Made by a program: the position numbers and the translations under genes
The notes under the pieces: generated by a model
The model's input: only the letters and a program-made list of their open reading frames with translations
Database searches by the model: none
Told to the model about the DNA's origin: nothing
Shown: positions 1 through 9,258 of the stretch, piece after piece
How positions within the stretch are numbered: position 1 is the first letter of the stretch
Layout: every line of letters starts with the position of its first letter
Assembly (NCBI RefSeq): GCF_018613755.1
Contig: NZ_JAGGPP010000027.1
Location: forward strand, 1-64,000
DNA: 64,000 nt
Direction: 5' to 3'
Origin: Arthrobacter sp. ISL-72
Lineage (GTDB): Bacteria; Actinomycetota; Actinomycetes; Actinomycetales; Micrococcaceae

Positions 1-1419
<1,419 letters not shown>

Positions 1420-1469
1420 GAGGAACTCCATAATTCAGGTGGTGTAAAGCACCACGTTGATTCGGGTTC

Positions 1470-1665
1470 CTCCCCGCTCTGTATTTGACCTGAGAGTTTC
1501 CGCCGGCTCCTCCTGTTACAGGGGCCCGCTTGCACCGTCGGTGAGTCCGGTAACCGGACTACTTTCCAGAGTTGCCTCGCCGCGGCGGTACGTGGGCCTG
1601 AGAGATTCCTGGGGAGGATTTGCTCCTACGGCGCCTGCTGAACGTACCGGCAGGACTCTCCCGCC
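1470..1665 (-). promoter_or_regulatory. tandem glycine riboswitch (two aptamers) in the gcvP leader
   Basis: On the minus strand the leader contains two consecutive glycine aptamers. The first, about 1665-1592, has the conserved core GGCGCCGTAGGAGCAA followed by CCCAGGAATCTCTCAGGC. The second, about 1590-1486, has GGAGGAGCCGGCGGAAACTCTCAGG near its 3' end, split here into the GGAGGAGC and AACTCTCAGG elements. A short linker separates them, as in known cooperative glycine riboswitches. The 3' end is about 65 bp before the gcvP start. In this class glycine usually turns expression on. Confidence 0.93.
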
Positions 1666-1883
1666 GCAGATCAAAAGCATGTGTCGCTTGTCGGTGACAC
1701 GGCTCACACTTTATCCGGTCCCCGGGCAACATGCAAACCGGGCCGCTTCCAGTTGAGTCCCTCCCCTATTCCCCGGCCGTCGAGTTTTTGTCCACATATC
1801 GCGAGTTTTAAGGCGTTTAAGTCCCTTGATCTGGACAAAAACTCCCGGCGCAACCGGGGGTGTATCAACCAAGCGGGGGACGT
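1666..1883. other. gene-free stretch with a 13-bp interrupted inverted repeat
   Basis: No coding sequence is supported here. The part next to the riboswitch should hold the gcvP promoter. A perfect 13-bp inverted repeat, gagtttttgtcca at 1782-1794 and its complement at 1832-1844, encloses 37 bp that are AT-richer than the surroundings. Arms and spacing resemble a dispersed intergenic repeat, but only one copy is present in this window. Confidence 0.5.
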
Positions 1884-1927
1884 ACGACGCCGGCCGGTCA
1901 CCTTTTGCGGTGACCGGCCGGCGTCGT
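1884..1927. terminator. perfect 19-bp stem hairpin, probably a terminator
   Basis: A 19-base arm at 1884-1902 pairs perfectly with 1909-1927 around the six-base loop ttttgc. The stem is very GC-rich and has no U tract on either side, so it is an unusual intrinsic terminator or a repeat-type hairpin. It lies just after the stop codon (1956-1958, minus strand) of a gene tail described below, which suits a terminator for that lost gene. Confidence 0.6.
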
Positions 1928-1955
1928 GATTTATCGCTACTGAACGAAGCGGGTG

Positions 1956-2595
1956 CTACGCCGTGAGGTGCAGCGACGCAGTCAGTGCCGCGTCCGCGTC
2001 CCGCAGGACCTTGGCCGCCACCTGGAGGCCTTCGATCATCCTGGATGAACCCACGGCGGCCCTGAACCCGGACGAAGTGGACGAACTGCTCGACGTGATC
2101 CGCAAGCTCAAGGCCCAGGGCATCCCGGTGCTCTATGTCAGCCACCGGCTCGATGAGATCCCGCGGATCTGCGACCGGGTGGTGGTGCTGCGCGACGGCG
2201 CCTACGCCGGCGAGCTGGACAAGGGACATCGGTGCCGGGCGAGATCATCCGGCGGTTCCGTCAGCAACCTTCCCGGCTGGCTCACCGCCCTGACGTCGGC
2301 GAAGATCCTCGGCGTCTCCAGCATCGTGTTCTGGTTCATCGGCGTCGCGATTGCCGCCCATATCCTCCTGGCGCACACGCGGTTCGGCCGTCACATCTAC
2401 GCCATCGGCGGCAACTTTGAAGCCAGCCGCCTTGCCGGCATCAAGGTGGACCGCGTCCTGACCATCGCCTACATCGTCTGTGCCCTTTGCGCCGGAATCG
2501 CCGGCATCCTGCTGACCGCTGGCAGGGCACGGTCAAGGGTGCAGTCATCATCCTCGCCCTGGCCGTGGATGTCATCTTCAATAAGCGCAAACTGA
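1956..2595. pseudogene. decayed sugar ABC transporter (ATPase plus permease remnants) joined to the tail of a lost minus-strand gene
   Basis: On the plus strand, 2035-2235 encodes the Walker B-to-H-loop part of a ribose/xylose-type ATPase (ILDEPTAALNPDEVDELL, YVSHRLDEIPRICDRVVVLR). It has no Walker A or signature motif. From about 2270 the sequence becomes an RbsC/XylH-like permease piece (LAHTRFGRHIYAIGGNFEAS, RLAGIKVDRVLTIAYIVC). After 2518 the permease C-terminus (GTVKGAVIILALAVDVIF, NKRK) follows in another frame, so an internal part is missing. On the minus strand 2035-1956 reads MIEGLQVAAKVLRDADAALT followed by a short tail and a stop, like the end of an unidentified enzyme. One long frame spans these pieces but is not a functional gene. 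Confidence 0.75.
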
Positions 2596-2696
2596 ACACG
2601 AGCTCAGCGGTCCACTCGCAGGGTGCCGGCGTCCATCCAGGACGGCGGCACCCGGACCACGTCAGCCCGACGAAGCGGCCTTGCTACGCTGGAAAC

Positions 2697-3032
2697 ATGA
2701 AATCCCGCCTCGCCGTCCTGCCCGCTGCCACCCTCATGATCCTGCTTACCGGATGCGGCCAGGTCCAGGAAGCAGCCGAAAAGGCAGTAAACGACGGCGC
2801 CTCCCAGGTTGCCACCGCTGCTGCAGACCAGGTCAAGGGCCAGGTCTGCGCCCTCGTGGAGGACGGAATTGTCAGCGTCAAGGACAAGGAACTGCTGGGA
2901 GGCCTGGTGGCGGGCGCTGAAACCGCGGGCGTGCCCGCCGAGATCACCACTCCGCTGCAGCAGATCGCCGAAGCCGGCGACCAGGTTCCCGCTGAGTCCG
3001 TCACCGCTTTGAAGGACGCCTGCGCGGCCTGA
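2697..3032 (+). CDS. putative small secreted lipoprotein
   Basis: The 111-residue product starts MKSRLAVLPAATLMILLTGC, a lipoprotein signal peptide with lipobox LTGC, so the mature protein should be lipid-anchored from about residue 20. The rest is alanine-rich and predicted helical, with two further cysteines near residues 52 and 109 that could form a disulfide. The ATG at 2697 is chosen because the signal peptide begins there. I do not recognise a family and propose no function. It is followed after 4 bp by the end of a gene on the opposite strand. Confidence 0.75.
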   Translation: MKSRLAVLPAATLMILLTGCGQVQEAAEKAVNDGASQVATAAADQVKGQVCALVEDGIVSVKDKELLGGLVAGAETAGVPAEITTPLQQIAEAGDQVPAESVTALKDACAA

Positions 3033-3036
3033 GGTC

Positions 3037-3774
3037 CTAGCGCTTCCCCTTCTTGCGTGATCCCTTGCCGCGGCCTTTGTCCGGGTTCGGGGCATAGCGC
3101 TGGGCAACCTTGGGCTTCTTGACGCCCGTCCCGCGGCGATCGGGCTTCGGCTCTTTCTTCGGCTTCTCCACCTTCGCCGACGGCTGCCGCGAACTCTGGG
3201 CGGTCCGGCCGCGGACAATCCCGATGAACTCCTCGATCACCTCGTCGGTGGTCTCACTGGGCCAGGCCAGGGCGATCTGCGTGGTGGGCGCGCCCGTGAG
3301 TTTCCGCGCCACGGTGTCCTTCACGTTGAAATGGCGGGCCACGGACATCGGCAGGATGACCAGCCCCGCGCCGGACGCCACCACCTGCAGCGCTGTTTCG
3401 GCCCCGCCCAGTTCCGCCACGTTGAGGAACGTCTCGGTAACGAGGTCCGCCAGAGCCACCTCTTCGAACACGGAAATTTCGTGCCCCTTGGGGGCGACCA
3501 CCACGGGCTGCTCCTCGTACAGCGGAATCACGTTCAGGCCCTCGCGATCCACCGGGAGCCGGACGAAGCTGAGATCCGCCGAACCGTCGCCCAGGACCGA
3601 GAGTTGCGCGCCGTCGTCGGACATAAAGGACTGCAGCGGAACGTTCGGCATCCGTTCTTCCCAGCGCCGGATCCATTTCCCCGGCGTCACGCCCGCAACG
3701 TAGGCGAAGCGCAGCTCCCGCCCTTCCGGTTCGGAAGGTGCGGGTGCTTGCGGGAATTCTTCTTCAGCGGACAC
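3037..3774 (-). CDS. LysR substrate-binding-domain protein lacking a DNA-binding domain
   Basis: The 245-residue protein matches the effector-binding half of LysR regulators (LRFAYVAGVTPGKWIRRWEE, then SVLGDGSADLSFVRLPVDRE, VVASGAGLVILPMSVARHF). It has no N-terminal winged helix; the frame upstream of the GTG at 3774 does not encode one. The C-terminal 50 residues are a lysine/arginine-rich tail (KKEPKPDRRGTGVKKPKV, ending GSRKKGKR), which may bind nucleic acid. It is divergent from the DUF5997 gene, with 56 bp between the starts. This pairing suggests a joint role, which is unknown. The GTG start was preferred because the upstream extension shows no homology-like sequence. Confidence 0.8.
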   Translation of the reverse strand: MSAEEEFPQAPAPSEPEGRELRFAYVAGVTPGKWIRRWEERMPNVPLQSFMSDDGAQLSVLGDGSADLSFVRLPVDREGLNVIPLYEEQPVVVAPKGHEISVFEEVALADLVTETFLNVAELGGAETALQVVASGAGLVILPMSVARHFNVKDTVARKLTGAPTTQIALAWPSETTDEVIEEFIGIVRGRTAQSSRQPSAKVEKPKKEPKPDRRGTGVKKPKVAQRYAPNPDKGRGKGSRKKGKR

Positions 3775-3830
3775 ACGTTCACAGTACCGCCAGTGCGTGG
3801 GGATGGTCCCCCGCCGGATACCCTTGAACC

Positions 3831-4235
3831 ATGACCTCTGCAAACTCCCAGTCCATGAAGCCGGCCACCGTTGCCAAGAAGCTTGGCATCTACCTGCCCG
3901 CAACACCCCAGGAGTTCCAGGATTCGGTTATCACCCGCGCCGATTTCGCCGAGCTCCAGGCCAACCCGCCGGAGTGGCTGGCTGAACTCCGCCGCAACGG
4001 CCCGCACCCCCGCCCCGTGGTGGCGCAGAAGCTGAACGTTTCCATCAGCGGCCTGGCCCGCGGCGGCGTAGAAGATGCGCTTACGACGGCGGAAATCACC
4101 GCGCTGCTGCAGGCTCCGCCGGCATGGCTGGTCGCCGAGCGCTCCACGCACGCCGCAGTGCGCGCCGACGCGCAGCGCGTCAAGGACGAAGCTGCGAAGA
4201 AGGCCGCCAAGAAAGCCCGCGCCAAGGCCGAGTGA
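3831..4235 (+). CDS. DUF5997 family protein
   Basis: The 134-residue protein starts MTSANSQSMKPATVAKKLGI and continues YLPATPQEFQDSVITRADF. I recognise this as the actinobacterial DUF5997 family, whose function is unknown. The middle part (ELRRNGPHPRPVVAQKLNVS, ISGLARGGVEDALTTAEI) has a helix-turn-helix look, so a DNA-associated role is possible but unproven. The C-terminus is a lysine/alanine-rich helix. It is divergent from the LysR-substrate-domain gene, the usual partner in this lineage as far as I recall. Confidence 0.75.
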   Translation: MTSANSQSMKPATVAKKLGIYLPATPQEFQDSVITRADFAELQANPPEWLAELRRNGPHPRPVVAQKLNVSISGLARGGVEDALTTAEITALLQAPPAWLVAERSTHAAVRADAQRVKDEAAKKAAKKARAKAE

Positions 4236-4286
4236 CCCTGCTCCAGGGGAGATGGCGCGGCTGCGGGGCCGAAGCCGCCGCAGGAG

Positions 4287-4763
4287 CTAGCGCACGGGCC
4301 GCAGGTCGTCCGGGTCGCCTCGGTGGAACATCCGCCTGGGCGCAACGCCTTCGAACAGGACCCATACCGTGGAGGCGTCCTCGGTCATGGCGTCCACAAT
4401 GCCTGATGCCGTGACCCGCTTGCCGCGCACGATTGCCACTCTGTCGCCGGGGCGCAGCTCCGACCAGTCAGTTCCCGTTTGAACCGCCTCGGCAGTCTCA
4501 GCGGATTGGTTGCCGTGCGGAATCCGCGGAGTTGTCCCGAACAGCCAGGCAGTGACGTCGCTGCGCAGCACAAGGTGGGGCCCGCCCGTTGCACCCACGC
4601 TACCGGTGGGCACGTAATAGCCGCGGCCCGCACCCGACCCGCCGGCAGCCCTGTCCAGGGCATCAATAAGGTGCCTGGTCAGGTGCCCCTGGGGACCAAT
4701 GTCCCGCAGCTCGTCGAGCTCTTCCGGCGTGAGCCGTCCCAGCACAGCAGCGATGTCGGCCAT
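4287..4763 (-). CDS. hypothetical protein
   Basis: A 158-residue soluble protein without signal peptide or membrane segment. It starts MADIAAVLGRLTPEELDELR, with a short helical N-terminus. After a glycine-rich linker near residues 40-60 there is a probable small beta-barrel (LRPGDRVAIVRGKRVTASGI, VWVLFEGVAPRRMFHRGD) resembling SH3-like folds that bind ligands or nucleic acid. I do not recognise the family. It is monocistronic, and its stop is 51 bp from that of the DUF5997 gene, in convergent orientation. Confidence 0.6.
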   Translation of the reverse strand: MADIAAVLGRLTPEELDELRDIGPQGHLTRHLIDALDRAAGGSGAGRGYYVPTGSVGATGGPHLVLRSDVTAWLFGTTPRIPHGNQSAETAEAVQTGTDWSELRPGDRVAIVRGKRVTASGIVDAMTEDASTVWVLFEGVAPRRMFHRGDPDDLRPVR

Positions 4764-4948
4764 GATGGATCCCTTCTAGCGGATGATGCCTGAAGAACCA
4801 CGCTAAATCGCCCCAATTAACGGCATATGAAATCCGGACGTCGAACAGCGAACAAGTTTCTCCGGGGACAATCACGGCCGGCCTTTCGTTGAACCAGTAA
4901 CACCACAATCCGTACTCCAACAGCCTGACGGACCTCAACCTGCCCCCG

Positions 4949-5590
4949 ATGCATAAACTGCCGCCACGACGAAATGAGCTACCCCTGCTGATAGTCCTCA
5001 CCGGAATTGATGGTGCCGGAAAGACCACCGCGGCACGCGCAGCCGTGGAAGCCGCCCGCCTGGCCGGGCGCAACGCCCTCCTGCTGCGCAACCATGCCGG
5101 GCGCCGCAACATGACCCAGTGGTCGGCGCGCTCCGGGATTCCGCTCCACCCGCGCCTGGCGGACGCCTTGGAGACCGTGATCCGGACGGTCAATGTTCTG
5201 GTGTCGCATGCACGCGCCCACAGATTCCGCGGCCTGGTGGTCATGGACCGCCACCTCCACTGCCAGCTCGGGCTGCGCAGCGTCAGGGGCCTGCCGCGGG
5301 GCCGGTTCCTGCCCTGGCTGCTGCGGCGCCTTCCCTCGCCGGATCTGGTGATCCACTTCGACATCGCCCCGGGACAGGCTCTGGAGCGCATTCTTTTGCG
5401 GGGGACGGACACTGAAACCCTTGAAGAACTGACGGCGCTCAGTCACGGGTACCGCGCCCTCCCGGAGTACCCCGGATTCCTGCGTATTGATGCCGGCGGC
5501 ACCCAGGACGCGGTTCTGGCCGCACTCATCGACGCAATAGACGGCAGCCGCTCCAATGCCGGCCTGCAACCGGTCAACGCGAAACAATAG
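4949..5590 (+). CDS. thymidylate kinase-like P-loop protein
   Basis: The 213-residue protein has a Walker A loop GIDGAGKTT near residues 19-27. A DR-type motif (VVMDRHLHCQ) lies near residue 100, where thymidylate kinases carry DRY/DRF. A basic LID-like segment (GRFLPWLLRRLPSPD) and the typical DLVIHFDIAPGQALERI strand-helix follow. These features place it in the TMK-like nucleotide kinase group, but it diverges from housekeeping Tmk, so the substrate is uncertain. Its last 17 bp overlap the 3' end of the convergent membrane-protein gene. Confidence 0.7.
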   Translation: MHKLPPRRNELPLLIVLTGIDGAGKTTAARAAVEAARLAGRNALLLRNHAGRRNMTQWSARSGIPLHPRLADALETVIRTVNVLVSHARAHRFRGLVVMDRHLHCQLGLRSVRGLPRGRFLPWLLRRLPSPDLVIHFDIAPGQALERILLRGTDTETLEELTALSHGYRALPEYPGFLRIDAGGTQDAVLAALIDAIDGSRSNAGLQPVNAKQ

Positions 5591-6530
5591 AGATCACAGT
5601 ACTGATAAAGAGTGGCAGCGCCGCGATGGCTGCCACACCCAGAAGGCCGGGTCCTGCCCAGGTAACTGCCGTTCGCCGCCTGGCCGCGGCCGGGAGCTCC
5701 ATGCCACTGGCGCCCGAAGTGGCAACGGAAGATCCGCCGGCGCTTCGCTGCATGCCCCAGGCGGCCGGAACAAGCCTGCTCCACACCATGGCCGCCAGCG
5801 CGCCGACACCGAGCACGACGCCCGCAGGCACGAACAGGATGGCCGCCAGGAGCGGGAGGTAGTACTTCCAATTCTTCCCGAAGGGAAGCGGGAGGTGCCG
5901 GCTGAAAGCACCGGCCACCGCCGCCACCACAGCACCATGCAAGACGGCAAGCACGGAGAACAGCACCACGGACAGCCAGCCCGGCCCCACGATCGCAAAG
6001 TCGATATTATCCGCCCGGAGCGGCTCCACGGAGGCACCGAAGAGCAGGAGGAGGAACACTCCGAGCAGCGGTCCTGCCCATCGGCCAGCGGGAAGCCAGC
6101 GGTGGATCAACAGATAAATAAAGGCAGCGGCAAAACCGGCCGGAAGCCCCCCGAAAATGAACAGGGCAATGCTGCCCCCCAAGGTGGGGAACCCGACGTT
6201 GGCCAAGGCTTCGGTGAGGCGCCCCTGGGCCGAGACCGGCGAGGTGACCGCCAACACCCGCATTACGAGCCTGCCGCCGGCCCCTGCAACCAGGACTCCG
6301 GAGGCCAGGGCGGCCACAGTTGCCACGTTGGCCCACCAGAGGTAGCGCCGCAGCGCGGAAACCTGAGCGTTTACGATTGCATCCTGCGGGGAGACTGACG
6401 ACGCCACCGGAGGACCCGCCCTCGAAACGGGCCCCGGAGGACGCTTTACCGCTTGCCCGCCCCACGCCACGGCCATGGCCACGCCAACAAGCAGCAACAG
6501 CGTGCAAACAAGCACGATCGCAAGCGCCAC
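5574..6530 (-). CDS. hypothetical polytopic membrane protein
   Basis: The 318-residue protein has about seven hydrophobic segments: one at the N-terminus (residues 2-25), then near 65-85, 120-145, 150-170, 185-215, 225-260 and 290-315. There are loops rich in Pro, Ala and Gly between residues 28 and 48. No motif of a known transporter or enzyme is visible and I do not recognise the family. The start is the first ATG of the hydrophobic N-terminus. The gene is convergent with, and overlaps, the thymidylate-kinase-like gene by 17 bp. Confidence 0.65.
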   Translation of the reverse strand: MALAIVLVCTLLLLVGVAMAVAWGGQAVKRPPGPVSRAGPPVASSVSPQDAIVNAQVSALRRYLWWANVATVAALASGVLVAGAGGRLVMRVLAVTSPVSAQGRLTEALANVGFPTLGGSIALFIFGGLPAGFAAAFIYLLIHRWLPAGRWAGPLLGVFLLLLFGASVEPLRADNIDFAIVGPGWLSVVLFSVLAVLHGAVVAAVAGAFSRHLPLPFGKNWKYYLPLLAAILFVPAGVVLGVGALAAMVWSRLVPAAWGMQRSAGGSSVATSGASGMELPAAARRRTAVTWAGPGLLGVAAIAALPLFISTVISIVSR

Positions 6531-6587
6531 AGTTCGTCACCACCAAGGTCAGGGTGGAACAATTCTGCCCCGGCTCCCCACCGTTGA

Positions 6588-6722
6588 CCAGACCACTCCA
6601 GCAGCGTCCAGGAACACTTCGGCCTGTGGAGCATGTACCGTTTCCACATCGAGGACCCGGTCCGCTGCACCACCTCGCTCAAGGTCTCGCGCTGGCCCGA
6701 ACACGGGCTCTGGGACGAATAA
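6588..6722 (+). pseudogene. C-terminal remnant of a DUF2961 (glycoside-hydrolase-like) gene
   Basis: The frame 6588-6722 is preceded by an in-frame TGA and ends in TAA. It reads EHFGLWSMYRFHIEDPVRCT and then SLKVSRWPEHGLWDE. The string WSMYRFHIEDPVR is characteristic of the C-terminal half of DUF2961 proteins, which are linked to polysaccharide degradation. Only about 40 codons remain and there is no start, so this is a gene relic. The LacI-type regulator gene begins 43 bp downstream and may once have controlled it. Confidence 0.6.
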
Positions 6723-6765
6723 GCCGCACGTAGAATCACAACAGGACCATAAGGACGTGGGGGAT

Positions 6766-7809
6766 ATGAGCAAGACAGTCGGAATCAAAGACGTAGCTGC
6801 CGCGGCAGGCGTCTCCGTCACCACGGTCTCCCACGTCCTCAACGACGTCGCCTACGCGCGGGTGGGCGCCGAAACCAGGGAACGGGTCCAGGAGGCCGCG
6901 CACCGGCTCGGGTACGGCCCGAACCGGCTGGCCCAGGCCCTCCGTACCCAGCGTTCCGGCATGATCGGGTTCATCAGCGAGGAAATCGCCACCACTCCGC
7001 ACGCCGGCCGGATCATCCTGGGCTCCGAGGAAACCGCTAAACGCCGTGGCTACAACATCATGATCATCAACTCCACCAGCACCGGGTCAGCGGAGTCACG
7101 CGAGAGCGATGTTGCCGCACTCATGGACCGGCAGGTGGACGGCATCCTGTACGCCACGATGTACCACCGCCGTTTCACGGTGCCGGCGAACCTGGCCGGA
7201 CTCCCTGCCGTGCTGGTGGACTCCGAGGACGTCGGCCAGTCCATCTCGTCGGTGATCCCGGACGAGGAGGGCGGTGCACGGGCCGCCGTCCAGACCCTGA
7301 TCGACGCAGGCCATACCAGGATCGGCATGATCAACAACACCGACGACGTCCCCGCGACCCACTCCCGGCTGCGCGCCTTCAAAGAGACCCTGGAAGAAAC
7401 CGGCCTGGAATTCCATGCCGACCTGGTCCAGGCGGAACACTCCGAAGTGCCCGGCGGCTACCAGGCAGCCCTGCGCCTGCTCCGGTCGGAAAGCCGGCCA
7501 ACAGCCGTCTTTTGCTACAACGACCGCATGGCCATGGGCTTGTACCGGGCGGCCGGCGAGCTCGGCCTCAGCATTCCGGCGGAACTTTCGGTGGTCGGCT
7601 TCGACAACCAGGAACTCATCGCCGAAAACCTGTACCCGGCCCTGACCACGGTGGCGCTTCCGCACTACGAGATGGGCGCCTGGGCCACGGAAAACCTGAT
7701 CGATGCCATTGAAGGCAAAGCGGACCTGGGGCTGTTCGCCGCCCACCCGACCGTCCTGGACTGCCCGCTGGTTGTGCGGGATTCCGTTGCACCGCCCGCG
7801 GCGCAGTAA
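6766..7809 (+). CDS. LacI family transcriptional regulator
   Basis: The 347-residue regulator starts MSKTVGIKDVAAAAGVSVTT, followed by VSHVLNDVAYARVGAETRE. This is a standard LacI helix-turn-helix and hinge (residues 5-60), ending with the hinge helix around NRLAQALRTQ. A periplasmic-binding-protein-type sugar domain follows (residues 62-340; e.g. MDRQVDGILYATMYHRRF, VFCYNDRMAMGLYRAAGELG, VVGFDNQELIAENLYPALT). The ATG at 6766 has AAGGACGTGGGGGA upstream as RBS. Its sugar ligand is unknown. The gene follows a DUF2961 relic, which suggests a carbohydrate-utilisation locus that has been lost. Confidence 0.92.
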   Translation: MSKTVGIKDVAAAAGVSVTTVSHVLNDVAYARVGAETRERVQEAAHRLGYGPNRLAQALRTQRSGMIGFISEEIATTPHAGRIILGSEETAKRRGYNIMIINSTSTGSAESRESDVAALMDRQVDGILYATMYHRRFTVPANLAGLPAVLVDSEDVGQSISSVIPDEEGGARAAVQTLIDAGHTRIGMINNTDDVPATHSRLRAFKETLEETGLEFHADLVQAEHSEVPGGYQAALRLLRSESRPTAVFCYNDRMAMGLYRAAGELGLSIPAELSVVGFDNQELIAENLYPALTTVALPHYEMGAWATENLIDAIEGKADLGLFAAHPTVLDCPLVVRDSVAPPAAQ

Positions 7810-7831
7810 GCACTTTCCCGCCGTCGCCGGG

Positions 7832-8011
7832 CTACTCCTTGGGCATCACGAACCATAACGCCATGTAGACCAACTCACCCACACCGAACAGGCCGAACAG
7901 CACAAAGCCGATCCGGACGAGTGCTGTTGAAACACCGAACCTGGCTGCGAGCCCGGCACAGACGCCGGCGATCATTTTGCCATTCCTGGGCCGTACCAAT
8001 GCTGCGCTCAT
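7832..8011 (-). CDS. small PspC domain protein
   Basis: This 59-residue protein reads VRPRNGKMIAGVCAGLAARF and GVSTALVRIGFVLFGLFGVG from its sixth residue onward, ending FVMPKE. It matches the PspC (phage shock protein C) domain: a short cytosolic N-terminus with the KMIAGVCAGLA signature and one hydrophobic segment at about residues 32-52. It consists of the single domain only, as is common in Actinobacteria, and probably sits in the cytoplasmic membrane. It is convergent with the LacI regulator, with 22 bp between the stops. Confidence 0.85.
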   Translation of the reverse strand: MSAALVRPRNGKMIAGVCAGLAARFGVSTALVRIGFVLFGLFGVGELVYMALWFVMPKE

Positions 8012-8061
8012 GCGGCCACAGTACCAGCCGGTGCGGGGGGTGAGTCCAGAGCCTGGAGAGG

Positions 8062-8451
8062 TCAGTCCTGGTGCAGCTGGACGTAGTTTCCGCAGCCGTC
8101 GTCCAGCACGGCCGAGGTACCCGTGGGCCCCTCGGCGGGTTCCCCCTGGAATATCACTCCGAGGGCAGTGAGCCGCTTGTACTCGGCCCGGACGTCGGGG
8201 ACGCCGAACACGATCGCCGGCATCCCGGCGTCGTGCAGGCCGTTCATGTAGTTGGCTCCGATCGGATTGTCGCTTGGCTCCAGGAGCAGCCCCACTGATC
8301 CCGAATTGCCCCCGGCCGAGCCGGGATCCTTCACGATGTACAGGTTGTATTCGGGCATGGCCATGAGGGTCTCAAAGCCCAGCGTCCCGGTGTAGAACTG
8401 ATGGGCCGCGGCCGGGTCCTTGACGTGGATGCTGCACATTTTTAGTCGCAT
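8062..8451 (-). CDS. VOC (glyoxalase/bleomycin-resistance) superfamily protein
   Basis: The 129-residue protein has the paired beta-alpha-beta-beta-beta modules of the VOC fold. The first module opens MRLKMCSIHVKDPAAAHQFY and contains TGTLGFETLM. The second has MPAIVFGVPDVRAEYKRLTA, LGVIFQGEP and a final VLDDGCGNYVQLHQD strand. Such proteins are metal-dependent dioxygenases, isomerases or binding proteins; nothing here fixes the substrate. The start is the ATG at 8451, where the fold begins. Confidence 0.85.
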   Translation of the reverse strand: MRLKMCSIHVKDPAAAHQFYTGTLGFETLMAMPEYNLYIVKDPGSAGGNSGSVGLLLEPSDNPIGANYMNGLHDAGMPAIVFGVPDVRAEYKRLTALGVIFQGEPAEGPTGTSAVLDDGCGNYVQLHQD

Positions 8452-8598
8452 GGTGCCTAGGCTACCTGTGCGCCGCCCCGCCCGGAACGGGGTGGCCGCG
8501 GCAGTCACGCAGTCCCCATTGACGGCCGGCCGTGCCGGGACTCCAATGGAATTAGCGGGACCATGGCACCCCGGCCAGGTTCCGTCGGAGGTGGAGCG

Positions 8599-9183
8599 GT
8601 GTCTGTCATCACGGAATCGGTGCCCATGGGGCCCCTGCAGCTGGCAGTCTGCGCCGTCGTCGTGGTGTGCGGCGTGGCTGGTGCTGTCTTCTCGGCGCGG
8701 TATCACGCCAGGCGCGACGGCGGGGAAGTCACCGATGCCGTCTTCTGGGACGGCTTCGCCGGGCTCGTGATCGTGTTCCCGGCCGTCCTTATACCTTCCC
8801 TTGCGTCGCCCTGGCTGGGCCTCGCGGCGGGTTTCCTCGCCGCCGCTACGGCAATGGCCGCCTTCGCGTGGAGTCCCCGCGTGATGGTTTGGCAGGAAGA
8901 CCGGCTTCGCCGCACCTACGCACGCGCGGATTTGGACGCGGCGGCTGCACGTCACCGGACAGTGCTGACCCGCTGGCAGCGCTATGAACTCGACCCCGCC
9001 TATTGCATCGACTTCCCCGATATGACAGACGTGCGCCGGCCCGAAACGGCTGCATTGATCAAGGCAATGAAGGAGGCCGAACGGCTCCGCGCGGTCCAGG
9101 CGCCCGGCTACCTTCCCGCCGTCGCTCGTCTGGAACATGCCCTGGGGCGGGCGGAAGCCGCCGCGGGGGTGCGTTCCCGGTAG
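8599..9183 (+). CDS. hypothetical membrane protein
   Basis: The GTG at 8599 is preferred because GGAGGTGG lies 4 to 11 bases upstream; an ATG at 8563 is the alternative. The 194-residue product has three hydrophobic segments within the first 95 residues (around 9-32, 50-65 and 68-90). A charged, mostly helical cytosolic C-terminal half follows (WQEDRLRRTYARADLDAAAA onward) with many Arg and Glu. I recognise no family. It is read away from the VOC gene and has no obvious operon partner. Confidence 0.6.
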   Translation: MSVITESVPMGPLQLAVCAVVVVCGVAGAVFSARYHARRDGGEVTDAVFWDGFAGLVIVFPAVLIPSLASPWLGLAAGFLAAATAMAAFAWSPRVMVWQEDRLRRTYARADLDAAAARHRTVLTRWQRYELDPAYCIDFPDMTDVRRPETAALIKAMKEAERLRAVQAPGYLPAVARLEHALGRAEAAAGVRSR

Positions 9184-9258
9184 CTGGCCCGGGAGGTTGG
9201 AGGTTAACTGATGTGTCGGTCGCATTGGAGCGGCCGGAAGCGGCGGCGGTAGCATCCC

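Noticed and set aside
1884..1927. Insertion-sequence end or transposon terminal repeat
   Set aside because: No transposase fragment or target-site duplication is seen nearby; a hairpin terminator explains it more simply.
1963..2595. 210-residue continuous ORF read as one protein
   Set aside because: It joins pieces of an ATPase and a permease that never form one protein, lacks Walker A, and the start region belongs to another gene's tail on the other strand.
8062..9255. 397-codon minus-strand frame read as one gene
   Set aside because: Only the last 129 codons form a recognisable VOC protein; the rest is antisense to the membrane protein gene.
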